In this document: in pieces, positions 8,441 through 16,866 of the stretch
How positions within the stretch are numbered: position 1 is the stretch's first letter
Layout: every line of letters begins with the position of its first letter
NCBI RefSeq assembly: GCF_001308875.1
Contig: NZ_KQ465115.1
Coordinates: 92,520-156,519, forward strand
Origin: Lysinibacillus sp. ZYM-1
Lineage (GTDB): Bacteria; Bacillota; Bacilli; Bacillales_A; Planococcaceae
DNA: 64,000 nt
Direction of reading: 5' to 3'
The notes under the pieces: model-generated
What the model was told of the DNA's origin: nothing
Database searches by the model: none
The model's input: the letters and a program-made list of their open reading frames with translations, nothing else
Program-made: the position numbers and the translations under genes

Positions 8441-10189
8441 TTATTTCCTTCCTTGATGCTCAATTTCCCAATACTCCATAAACTCGATGATGTCGTTTAA
8501 TGGTAATGGTTTGCTGTAATAATAACCCTGAATAATATCACAATTCATTTTACGTAGTATATCCACTTGTTGTGCCTGTTCTACACCTTCTGCTACAACT
8601 TTCATTTTTAGACGATGCGACATTTGAATAATAGCATCTACAACTGCCTGTTTTTCATCGAGTGAACCAATATGTTGAATAAAGCTTCGATCAATTTTTA
8701 AACAATCTAGTGGAAAACGAACTAAATAGCTCAGGGAGGAATAGCCTGTCCCAAAATCATCTATGGAGATTTTAAAGCCTAATTGTTTCAAACGAACTAA
8801 CTTGCTCACAGTTTCGTTAGCACTGTTCATAACAGTTCGTTCTGTCACTTCTATTTCAAAATTGTTGGCTGGCATATTATAGCGTTCTAATATTGCTTGT
8901 ATCGAATCTAAAAAATTCTGTTGTTTAAAGTGAATGCTAGATATGTTAATGGCAACCGGTATTTTCCACCCATATTGTTGCATTTGAATAACTGCCTCGC
9001 ACGCCTTTTCTATAATGACTTCACTTAACGGAATGATTAAACCTGTTTCCTCAGCATAAGGAATAAACTCACCAGGTGACACAAAGCCAAGTCTTTCATT
9101 ATTCCAGCGGACCAGTGCCTCTAATCCTTGAATTTGCTCATTATCCATAGTAATTTTCGGCTGGAAATACAACTCAAACTCACGATTATCAATGGCTCTT
9201 CTTAACTCAGAATCTAGCAATAAGACACGCTGTGCATCTGTTTGCAGTTCATCAAAATAAAAAGAATAGCCATTCAATCCATTCTTTTTTGAGTAGGTCA
9301 TTGCTCTATCTGCACAATTAATCAGTTCTTCGGTATTTTTACCATCTACTGGATAAACACTTATACCAATGCTTGTGGAAATAAAAACTTCCTGGCCATT
9401 TATCATCATCGGCTTTTCTATACTACTTATTATTTGTTCAGCAAAATTTGCAGCTTCTTTTACGTTTTTTACATTCGTTAATGTAATGACGAATTCATCT
9501 CCGCCATATCTTGCAATAATATCTTTGTTTTTCAGTAACTGTTTTAGTCGTTTGGCGACTTCTATTAATATGGAATCTCCAACAGCATGACCTAATGTAT
9601 CATTAATTTGCTTAAATCTATCCAAATCTAAAAAATAAACCGCATGCTGTACTGAATGAGAAATAGCAGAAGTGGATTCTAAAAGATTATCCATTCTTTC
9701 AATATAAGCAAATCGATTGGATACTTCTGTTAATGAATCTGTCAGTAAACGTTTTTCTAATTCGTTTTCTACTATTTTTCTTTCAGACAAATCTGTGAAA
9801 ATACCACAATAATTTGTAACCTTCCCCTCATCGTTGGTTACACATACAATTGTTAACCATTCAGGATATACGTCTCCAGTTTTACGACGATTCCATATTT
9901 CTCCTTGCCAAATTCCTTCTTGTCGTATCTGTTCCCACATCTCTAAATAAAACGGTAATTCATGTACACCCGATTGTAAAACGGCAGGTGTTTTTCCAAC
10001 CACCTCATCACGTGTATAACCTGTGACAAATTCAAAGGCAGGATTAACCATCACTATTTTTTTGTATTCATCAGTAATCATGATACCTTCAGATACATTT
10101 TCGAAGATTTTAAGTATTAAGGTAGTAGGATATTGAGAAATTAACTTCAATTTATCCACACTTTCCCAATTGTTATTTACTCCGTTCAT
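8441..10189 (-). CDS. PAS-GGDEF-EAL cyclic-di-GMP turnover protein
   Basis: Soluble signalling protein of about 582 residues with a PAS sensor (N-terminal 130 residues, including FEFVTGYTRDEVVGK), a GGDEF diguanylate cyclase domain with an intact ARYGGDEFV active site, and an EAL phosphodiesterase domain with intact EALVRW and DDFGTGYSSL motifs. Both catalytic signatures are therefore present, and the net activity cannot be predicted. The residues five before GGDEF read K-x-x-D rather than R-x-x-D, so product inhibition may be weak. I start at ATG 10187-10189 behind GGGGCGG; the frame extends 15 codons further without a better site. It is closely linked to ypsC, which is unusual for this gene. 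Confidence 0.88.
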   Translation of the reverse strand: MNGVNNNWESVDKLKLISQYPTTLILKIFENVSEGIMITDEYKKIVMVNPAFEFVTGYTRDEVVGKTPAVLQSGVHELPFYLEMWEQIRQEGIWQGEIWNRRKTGDVYPEWLTIVCVTNDEGKVTNYCGIFTDLSERKIVENELEKRLLTDSLTEVSNRFAYIERMDNLLESTSAISHSVQHAVYFLDLDRFKQINDTLGHAVGDSILIEVAKRLKQLLKNKDIIARYGGDEFVITLTNVKNVKEAANFAEQIISSIEKPMMINGQEVFISTSIGISVYPVDGKNTEELINCADRAMTYSKKNGLNGYSFYFDELQTDAQRVLLLDSELRRAIDNREFELYFQPKITMDNEQIQGLEALVRWNNERLGFVSPGEFIPYAEETGLIIPLSEVIIEKACEAVIQMQQYGWKIPVAINISSIHFKQQNFLDSIQAILERYNMPANNFEIEVTERTVMNSANETVSKLVRLKQLGFKISIDDFGTGYSSLSYLVRFPLDCLKIDRSFIQHIGSLDEKQAVVDAIIQMSHRLKMKVVAEGVEQAQQVDILRKMNCDIIQGYYYSKPLPLNDIIEFMEYWEIEHQGRK

Positions 10190-10234
10190 GTTTCCGCCCC
10201 ATCCTATCTCTCTATACTCCCCTTTAAAGGGCAC

Positions 10235-10617
10235 TTACGCCAGGTTAACTATGTAAATCAATGACACCTCAGATGATGGTGTACAGTTTTTTTCGAGTTG
10301 ACTCGTAAGCTCATCTTAAAAATCTGTGACTTCTCAGAGGTTTGAACTTGATTCAGCAGTCGTCCTGTCGTCACCTGAATGGAAAGAAAATGTGCAAACT
10401 CTCGCTATCTATATTGAGTAGAGTCATTTGTATCTCGCACTTTGCTCGTTACAAAAACTTTTGCTGAATCAAGATAAATACACATTGATGCGATAACCGT
10501 TTTCAGATGTTTTGACTTAAAAGCGGTAGCGATAGAAGCTTGCCAAACAAGTTAGCCATTCTCAAACGTATCGCGCATACCAAGACTTGATTAACAAGGT
10601 TACTTTTTCCTCATGAA
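10235..10617. other. Non-coding gap between the c-di-GMP gene and rnpB
   Basis: About 380 bases without a convincing gene on either strand. A perfect 12-bp inverted repeat is present: 10347-10358 (CTTGATTCAGCA) and 10462-10473 (its complement), 103 bases apart. A partial third copy (CTTGATTAACAAG) lies near 10594. The segment may hold the promoter of the c-di-GMP gene, a degenerate small repeat element or an unrecognised RNA. Confidence 0.4.
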
Positions 10618-10651
10618 CTCAAAAGAAAAGCTCTCCACCGATTTGGAGAGC
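10618..10651 (-). terminator. Terminator of rnpB
   Basis: On the minus strand an 8-bp stem GCTCTCCA/TGGAGAGC (10644-10651 with 10630-10637) has a six-base loop. It is followed by TTTTCTTTT. It sits about 10 bases after the predicted 3' end of the RNase P RNA. Confidence 0.85.
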
Positions 10652-10661
10652 GCTTGTTATT

Positions 10662-11077
10662 TCGTAAATAAGCATCAAAAAATTCCATAAGCCATGTTTT
10701 GTTCCTGAGTACTCAAACAGCTTGCGCCTCGTACGACCAGGTAGTAATCATCTATCTACAGAGCAAACTCTGTCCCTCTATCCGTTCAATTCCTTCAAGA
10801 GAGTGCCCCTACCATAATTTGGGTTTCTCACTCGTGGGGTTTACCTCGTTCCACCTTGCAAGTTTCCAAGCAAGCTTCGTCACTGTGGCACTTTCAGGAA
10901 GTGTCAACCATATCCTAGGACTTAGGTTTTCCTTCCGCCATCAGCCTTAACAGCTGCCTTACCTTATTTTTTCAGTAAGCACGAACACTACGGACATCTC
11001 AGAACCGTGTGAGCATGGACTTTCCTCTACGACGTCTAGCGCCGCAGCGATTACCAGAATTTCATGATGATACGAAA
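10662..11077 (-). ncRNA. rnpB: RNase P RNA, Bacillus B type
   Basis: Catalytic RNA of RNase P, which matures tRNA 5' ends. On the minus strand the conserved GAGGAAAGTCC of CR I is at 11017-11027. It is followed by the GTAGTGTTCGTGC and GACGAAG segments, GGTAAACCCC, GAGAAACCCAAAT, GATAGATGATTAC and finally ACAAAACATGG (10692-10702), the 3' strand of the P4 pseudoknot. The order and spacing match the B. subtilis molecule, including B-type features. The 5' end (CATCATGAAATTC) pairs with the 3' end (GAATTTTTTGATG) to form P1, which fixes the limits to within about ten bases. As in Bacillus, it lies beside gpsB. Confidence 0.95.
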
Positions 11078-11122
11078 GATTATACTAGAGTTTTATGTTA
11101 AATACAATATAATTGACTAAAA

Positions 11123-11419
11123 TTATTCGTACAGCTTGCTACCAAATACATGTTTTTCTAAATTTGAAAGACGTTTTAAAATATCAAAATTAGTTGTACC
11201 AGCTGCTGCTGAAGCAACGGGTTGTCTCTTCGGAGTACTTTCAATTTCTTCTTTTAACTGTCTATTTTCTTCACGTAGTTGGGCCATCACTTTTTCAAAC
11301 GTTTCATAGTCTTGAATAATTTCATCAAGGAAAGAATCCACATCTTCCACATTATAGCCTTTAAAGTTCTTTTTAAATTCCTTTTCAAGGATCATTTTTG
11401 ACGTTAATTTAATGTCCAT
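11123..11419 (-). CDS. gpsB: Cell-division coordinator GpsB
   Basis: DivIVA-like protein of 98 residues that couples peptidoglycan synthases such as PBP1 to the division cycle at the septum. The N-terminal DivIVA domain ([20 protein letters not shown]) is followed by a coiled coil (about 35-60). A short linker then leads to the C-terminal oligomerisation helix [17 protein letters not shown]. Length and both motifs match Bacillus GpsB. Its partner PBP1 is encoded by ponA, six kilobases away in this window. Confidence 0.95.
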   Translation of the reverse strand: MDIKLTSKMILEKEFKKNFKGYNVEDVDSFLDEIIQDYETFEKVMAQLREENRQLKEEIESTPKRQPVASAAAGTTNFDILKRLSNLEKHVFGSKLYE

Positions 11420-11540
11420 TCACATCGCCCTTCCTCACACTACATACACGAATACATTATAGCATACTTCACCACATTATATCGTCTGAATACTCCAATT
11501 GTAAGGCTAATCTTGTCGTTTCATGCGCTTACCCGGGAAA

Positions 11541-12797
11541 TTATTTCTTATTTCCTAATCTGAGTAACCTCTTTTCCCACGAAATTACCCATTTTTGTTT
11601 TTGTTCTGCTCTCCATTGCTCATTACTTTGAATGAGATGTATGCCTTGTTGCGTATAATAAAGGGCCTGCTCATAATCTTTCATTTGATGCTCATAAAGT
11701 ATGGCTAGCTGTTCAAGGACATGCAACTTTGTTCTTGCTTCTACAAAATGGAGAGAGGCAACAAATGCATCAATAGCTTCACTGTAGCGTTTACTCTTCT
11801 TATGCTGTAAGGCTAAATAGTATTGAGCATTACTTGCTTCCAGTGCATCGAATTGGGTTGTTACCCTTTCTAAAACCCTAACACTTTGTGTGCTTTCTTT
11901 TAAATCACCATACCATTTTCCAATATTGGTGAAGGTTTTTGCCGATTCTTCATGTTCTTCCTCAAACAATAACTGGGTGGAATGACTATAAAGCGTGATA
12001 AGTGACAGTAAATCCCACTCATTATGAAGTAAAACCTTCATAAGAGCATCTGGTACGCCACTTTTCACAGCATCTAAATAAATAATAGGTGCAAGATGGC
12101 CTGGAATGTCTCCCTTCCGAGAAAAACCAAGCTTTTCTTCTTCTACAGATTTTAATTTTAAGCGCTCCATATCATTTTTCCATAAACGCTTCGAACTATG
12201 CAATAAATCGATTTGTCGTTGCGATTGTAATTTGGGTAATGTTTTTTGATGTAATGTCCAGCGTGTTTCAAGCTGCGGCCAATCAAAACTTTTACCATTA
12301 TAAGTGATGACCGTTACTGATTTTTGCCACAGCTTGGATTCAAACAAGAAAGCCGCTTCGTGTGCAGGATCGGCAAGGATATATTGCGTCAACAGGAAGC
12401 AATCATCTATCACTTCTAAAAAACCGAGCAAAAAAATATGGGTCCCGACACCCTTTAAACCTGTTGTTTCCGTATCAAAAAACAAAACGGGTTCATTCAC
12501 CGTAAGTGCATAAGGATGATCAAACTCAGCAACATGCCATTTTTTCAGGGCATCGAAGAATGACTGTAGCTGATAATGACCATGCTGATACGTAAAGGGA
12601 TATTGCACTTCACGCTTAAACACTATGCCAAAGTCATTTTCAACAACGGTTAACCCCGCTCTTTTCCATTGCTCTGTATAGCTCGGATTAGTTGGTTTCT
12701 GAAAAGTCGGCTGCTGGACTTTAGATGGGGCTGCTGTTTTTTTTCCAAGCATTTTTTTCATTTGTAGGATTTTATTTTCATAGGACATATATTTCAC
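11541..12797 (-). CDS. mrfB: MrfB/YprB-like DEDD exonuclease with TPR tail
   Basis: Member of the YprB family (418 residues). The Bacillus homologue MrfB acts with the helicase MrfA in repair of mitomycin C lesions. The RNase H-like exonuclease fold starts near residue 100 with LFFDTETTGLKG (catalytic D and E) and continues with TYNGKSFDWPQLETRW. An Asp in HNEWDLLSLITLY completes the site. The last 120 residues hold two or three TPR-like repeats. The GTG start overlaps the stop of the helicase gene by four bases; an ATG lies three codons further in. Coupling to the helicase fits a joint role. Confidence 0.88.
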   Translation of the reverse strand: MKYMSYENKILQMKKMLGKKTAAPSKVQQPTFQKPTNPSYTEQWKRAGLTVVENDFGIVFKREVQYPFTYQHGHYQLQSFFDALKKWHVAEFDHPYALTVNEPVLFFDTETTGLKGVGTHIFLLGFLEVIDDCFLLTQYILADPAHEAAFLFESKLWQKSVTVITYNGKSFDWPQLETRWTLHQKTLPKLQSQRQIDLLHSSKRLWKNDMERLKLKSVEEEKLGFSRKGDIPGHLAPIIYLDAVKSGVPDALMKVLLHNEWDLLSLITLYSHSTQLLFEEEHEESAKTFTNIGKWYGDLKESTQSVRVLERVTTQFDALEASNAQYYLALQHKKSKRYSEAIDAFVASLHFVEARTKLHVLEQLAILYEHQMKDYEQALYYTQQGIHLIQSNEQWRAEQKQKWVISWEKRLLRLGNKK

Positions 12798-15070
12798 TCA
12801 TTTTCTGCTTGTAGGATTGCTAATACTTGTAGCACCTTACGCTTGGCCTGCTGTAAACTATCTTGTGCACCAATACATGATGGACAACCTGCCTCACAAG
12901 CACAATTAGCTACATGCTGATAGGTTTTGTTTAATAGCTCTTCCCATAATTCATAAACCTTTTCACTTAAGCCGATGCCACCAGGATACTTATCGTATAC
13001 AAAAAACGTCGGTTGCTCATTATGTGTAGCTTTTACCTGTGGTACCACGGCTACATCACTACTATCACATTGAATGAATAAAGGAATAAATGCATTCATC
13101 GCATAGGCTGCTCCCGTCATAGCATCTGTTAGCTCTTCCTCGGTCCACTTTTCTGGCCCGGCAAAGGATAGCCACGACGAACTCGTATGCATTTCATCTG
13201 GAGGTAAATGAATAGGCCCTGACCCGATATTATCATGCGTACCAAAGCGTATTTTCTTAAAAATCGTTGCTTGTGCGACTAATCCAACATCTCCAAAGCT
13301 AATCATACCGCCGTTATAAGAACGGCTTCGGTCTTCCTCTAATACCTTCATTTCCACAGCAAGATTGGCATCTGTATAATAATCAATGTCGACTTCACGT
13401 ACATAAGCTTTCTTTTCTTCCCAGTCGAGCTTTTCTACTTGGAATTGAATCCCTTGGTGTAAATAAATTGCCTCCTCATGTAATAATGTCATGGCACTAT
13501 GCCGATCCATTTCACCAATTACCTTTGTTTGTGCAGGAATGGATAGATCAATAATTACCACATTTTCCTGAGAAGCAGAGCGTAAGCTTATATCGTGTGC
13601 TGGGAAACGATCACTCATCCAATGCCACTTGTCGCTCGTCTTAAAAACAACGCCTTCCTCTGCTAAATAATCTAACAATTCCTGTATGTCATATTCACCA
13701 TAAGTATCTTCTATTGAAAATGGTAACTCAAAAGCGGCACATTTCAAATGATCCATTAAAATTAACATATTTTCTGGATAAATACGCGCCTCTTCTGGTG
13801 TACTACCAAGTAAAAACAGTGGATGATTCACCACATACTGATCAAGGGCAGTCGATTGCGCTACATAAATAATTAAAGCCTCATCCTGCCGCCTTCCTGC
13901 ACGTCCTGCTTGTTGCCAGGCACTTGCAATATTTCCTGGGTACCCTGTCATAATACATGCTTGTAACTGTCCGATATCGACTCCTAATTCTAACGCATTT
14001 GTGCTAACAACGGTTTGAATGGTGCCATCACGTAAGCCTTTTTCAATCACACGACGTTCAGATGGCAAGTAACCACCTCGATAGCCACGCACAGATTCAT
14101 CGAGCAGTTTATTGCGCGTAAGCTCCTTTAAATAAGTGACAATCATTTCAACCCGCACCCGACTCTTAGCAAAAATGATAGATTGAATGCCAGCTATATA
14201 TAGTCTTTTGGCTAAATCACTTACCTCTAGCACGGCACTTCTACGCACTCCAAATGTTTTGTGAATAATAGGTGGATTGTAGAAAAGAAATGTTTTCTTG
14301 CCAACAGGTGCACCAGAGTCCGCGATGAGCGCATGCGATTCATTCGTCAGCAGTTCGGCAAGCTCCTTAGGATTTTTTATTGTTGCTGATGTACAAATAA
14401 ACACGGGTTTACTACCATAAAATTCACAAATACGTTTTAATCTACGAATAACATGTGCAACATGTGAACCAAATACCCCTTTATATGTATGCAATTCATC
14501 AATAACGATATACTGCAAATTTTCAAAGAGTGATACCCATTTCGTATGGTGTGGCAATATCCCTGAGTGAAGCATGTCGGGATTCGTCATGACAATATGT
14601 CCTGCTTTGCGAACCTTTTGACGAATGCCAGGAGCTGTATCACCATCATAGGTATAACTTAAAATCTCCTCGCCACTCTGTTCAATTAGTTTATTTAAGT
14701 CATTTTTTTGATCCTGAGCTAAAGCCTTTGTTGGAAATAAGTAAATCGCTCGCGCGTTTTTATCTTCTATTATTTTTTGCAATACTGGCAAATGATAGCA
14801 ATATGATTTACCCGATGCGGTTGGTGTAACAGCTGTAAATGACGTACCATTCTGTGCCAAATCAAAGGCCTCTCGCTGATGTGTATAAAGTTGCTCTATG
14901 CCCCTTGCCTGTAAAGCCTTAACTAGAGAGGCGTGTAAATTTTCTGGGAAAGGAGCATAACTTGCTGGCCGTCCTTCAAGTGTCTGCCAATGGAGAATGC
15001 GTTCTTTTAATTCTTCATCATATCTCCATTCATGTAAAAGCTCACTAATCGTTCGTTTCTTCGATAGCAT
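12794..15070 (-). CDS. mrfA: MrfA/YprA-like DNA repair helicase
   Basis: Superfamily 2 DEAD/DEAH-type helicase of 758 residues with a C-terminal DUF1998 domain, the MrfA (YprA) family implicated in mitomycin C damage repair. The Walker A motif is TPTASGKSY (about residue 85), motif II is DELH, motif III is TSAT, and motif VI is QQAGRAGRRQDE. Near the C terminus CACEAGCPSC supplies the four cysteines of the family metal site. It is tightly linked to mrfB downstream (4-base overlap), and its start lies 26 bases inside the upstream yppE-like gene. Confidence 0.9.
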   Translation of the reverse strand: MLSKKRTISELLHEWRYDEELKERILHWQTLEGRPASYAPFPENLHASLVKALQARGIEQLYTHQREAFDLAQNGTSFTAVTPTASGKSYCYHLPVLQKIIEDKNARAIYLFPTKALAQDQKNDLNKLIEQSGEEILSYTYDGDTAPGIRQKVRKAGHIVMTNPDMLHSGILPHHTKWVSLFENLQYIVIDELHTYKGVFGSHVAHVIRRLKRICEFYGSKPVFICTSATIKNPKELAELLTNESHALIADSGAPVGKKTFLFYNPPIIHKTFGVRRSAVLEVSDLAKRLYIAGIQSIIFAKSRVRVEMIVTYLKELTRNKLLDESVRGYRGGYLPSERRVIEKGLRDGTIQTVVSTNALELGVDIGQLQACIMTGYPGNIASAWQQAGRAGRRQDEALIIYVAQSTALDQYVVNHPLFLLGSTPEEARIYPENMLILMDHLKCAAFELPFSIEDTYGEYDIQELLDYLAEEGVVFKTSDKWHWMSDRFPAHDISLRSASQENVVIIDLSIPAQTKVIGEMDRHSAMTLLHEEAIYLHQGIQFQVEKLDWEEKKAYVREVDIDYYTDANLAVEMKVLEEDRSRSYNGGMISFGDVGLVAQATIFKKIRFGTHDNIGSGPIHLPPDEMHTSSSWLSFAGPEKWTEEELTDAMTGAAYAMNAFIPLFIQCDSSDVAVVPQVKATHNEQPTFFVYDKYPGGIGLSEKVYELWEELLNKTYQHVANCACEAGCPSCIGAQDSLQQAKRKVLQVLAILQAENE

Positions 15071-15428
15071 TCATTGCCTCCCCCTTAATCAGTCGTTCAA
15101 AGTTTTTTATTGTATAGGAGGTAGAATGAGTCGCATCTAAAAAACGTTTTTTACTTGTTTCTTTATAAAAAGATTGCACAACAAATTGCTCCATCGATTC
15201 TACCGCTGAAGCAATTTGTTGTGTATGCATATATTTCGGTTTATTTTCTTGAATCCATGTATTGGCCTCTTGCTGCCATTCCTTCAACAGTTGGTGAATT
15301 TTATCAACGTGTGGTTTCACCTCTTGAAAAAAATCAGGTGTACGGTCCTCCTCACGCATTTGCCAAAAACGCGAGACACATTGATCACATTCATCTAATA
15401 ATTTGGATGTTTGCTGAATAACTAACAA
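15045..15428 (-). CDS. yppE: YppE-like DUF1798 protein
   Basis: Small, probably all-helical cytosolic protein of 127 residues resembling the YppE/DUF1798 family, whose function is unknown. The sequence is rich in amphipathic helices and ends with SYTIKNFERLIKGE. The start is a TTG preceded by GAGGTG at normal spacing. Its 3' end overlaps the start of mrfA by 26 bases, so the three genes yppE, mrfA and mrfB likely form one operon. The family call rests on length, neighbourhood and overall pattern. Confidence 0.75.
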   Translation of the reverse strand: MLVIQQTSKLLDECDQCVSRFWQMREEDRTPDFFQEVKPHVDKIHQLLKEWQQEANTWIQENKPKYMHTQQIASAVESMEQFVVQSFYKETSKKRFLDATHSTSYTIKNFERLIKGEAMNAIEETND

Positions 15429-15645
15429 TTTTGCACCTCATCTCTCATCAATTCCACGTAAGCAAATATTTTTCGTAGCAAGCACATATATATGATGAGT
15501 ATGTCTTACCCAACATTTCAACTACGAAAATATGGTACCTCTTGATACCTTTACCGTCACTCACTTGTTTTGTGGTAAAAACTGTATCAATTTTAATGCT
15601 ATGGAGGTAGTTCAATTGCTTATGAGATAAGTGTACCAAAGTCTA

Positions 15646-15840
15646 TCATTTTTCACTACTAATAGGCGAACAAGCATTCTTTACTTGCCAGTTCTTTTCT
15701 GCTAAGCTTACTTTCTGACTAACTGCTTTGAGTTGCAAAAAAAAGTGCATATTCTGAGCATTGTTTTCCAGCGACACTCTCGTGAAAAGTAATTGATTGA
15801 CCAGATCTAACTGCGCAACTAATTGTTCTAACTTGTTCAA
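15646..15840 (-). CDS. Small hypothetical protein, 64 residues
   Basis: I do not recognise this protein. The frame starts with a TTG at 15838-15840 that lies seven bases behind a very strong AAAGGAGG ribosome site, the main reason to believe it. The product is mostly helical in appearance (MNKLEQLVAQLDLVNQLL at the start), polar, with one cysteine and no membrane segment. It lies upstream of the yppE-mrfA-mrfB group on the same strand and may be its first gene, although a 200-base gap separates them. Confidence 0.6.
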   Translation of the reverse strand: MNKLEQLVAQLDLVNQLLFTRVSLENNAQNMHFFLQLKAVSQKVSLAEKNWQVKNACSPISSEK

Positions 15841-16220
15841 AATAACGCCTCCTTTGCTTTACTTATGTATTCCTCGCATGTATAGAATTACCTTCATACG
15901 TGACAAAATAAGCGTAAGTTAGCTGAAAGAAGAAGATTTTCGATAAATTTTTATAGGTGAACCTTCCACCTACAAAAGCGTCCTGAATGAAAGGTGTAGA
16001 TAATTCACCATTCTTCATCCGTTTCTATGATTCAATTTATCAGTTATTTTGACGATTAGAGGAAGAAAATCATTAGCTTTTTTTCGACGCAATTTGTTCA
16101 TTCTTTGCATCAACTGTCTACTACTCTTGTAACAAAGACCATACGGATGAAGGTAGAGAAGAGCCATCAAATCATGGTAAACTAATATATAGGAAAGCAG
16201 TTTGATAAAGGGTGAGCTAA
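15841..16220. other. Divergent intergenic region upstream of recU
   Basis: 380 bases that should carry promoters for the leftward small-protein gene and for recU-ponA to the right. A short hairpin TAGGTG/CACCTA (15954-15959/15967-15972) is present. A minus-strand frame runs through 16015-16260 but lacks a ribosome site and overlaps recU, so I do not call it a gene. No promoter is clear enough to mark. Confidence 0.4.
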
Positions 16221-16865
16221 ATGACAATTCGCTATCCAAACGGGAAATTGTATACCCCAAATACTTCTGTACAGAAGACAGAAAGAAAAAGTAAAAGCAA
16301 AGATTTGTCTTTTAGTAATCGTGGAAAGACGCTAGAGGATGAAATTAATGAAGCAAACGACTATTATATAAAAAGACGACTTGCTATCATTCATAAGAAA
16401 CCTGTTCCTGTACAAATCGTCAAAGTAGAGTACCCTTCACGAAGTGCTGCTGTCATTCGTGAAGCATATTTTCGAACACCCTCTACAACCGACTACAATG
16501 GTGTTTGGAATGGGCATTATATAGATTTTGATGCAAAGGAAACTGCTTCCAAAACGAGTTTCCCCTTAAAAAATATTCACGAGCATCAAATGACCCACAT
16601 GCAGCAAGTGACTGAACAAAATGGTGTGGCTTTTATTATCGTTCGCTTTTCAGCTTTTGAACGGTATTTTATTGTGCCATATGAAGTTTTACAAAAGGCC
16701 TGGCAAGCAATGGAGAATGGCAATCGTAAATCCATACCCTTTTCAACGATTGAAGAAGAGGCGTATGAAATTCCCACTAGCTATTATCCACGTATCGATT
16801 ATTTACCCATCATCCAACAACTGATCGATGCACAATGCTACGGGTTTGAAAGTGAGGAGAAATAG
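16221..16865 (+). CDS. recU: Holliday junction resolvase RecU
   Basis: Homodimeric endonuclease that resolves Holliday junctions during recombination and chromosome segregation. The product is 214 residues, close to the 206 of B. subtilis. After a basic, disordered N terminus come SNRGKTLEDEINEAND, the catalytic STTDYNGV and FDAKET (acidic residues plus Lys of a PD-(D/E)XK-like site), and HEHQMTHM. The ATG follows AAAGGGTGAG. The ponA start lies one base after its stop codon, as in Bacillus, where the two genes are co-transcribed. Confidence 0.95.
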   Translation: MTIRYPNGKLYTPNTSVQKTERKSKSKDLSFSNRGKTLEDEINEANDYYIKRRLAIIHKKPVPVQIVKVEYPSRSAAVIREAYFRTPSTTDYNGVWNGHYIDFDAKETASKTSFPLKNIHEHQMTHMQQVTEQNGVAFIIVRFSAFERYFIVPYEVLQKAWQAMENGNRKSIPFSTIEEEAYEIPTSYYPRIDYLPIIQQLIDAQCYGFESEEK

Positions 16866-16866
16866 T

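Noticed and set aside
15448..15639. Minus-strand 63-codon frame between the small protein gene and yppE
   Set aside because: TTG start without any ribosome site, no recognisable pattern; possible but unsupported.
16015..16260. Minus-strand 81-codon frame overlapping the recU start
   Set aside because: No ribosome site and overlaps the recU coding start on the other strand.
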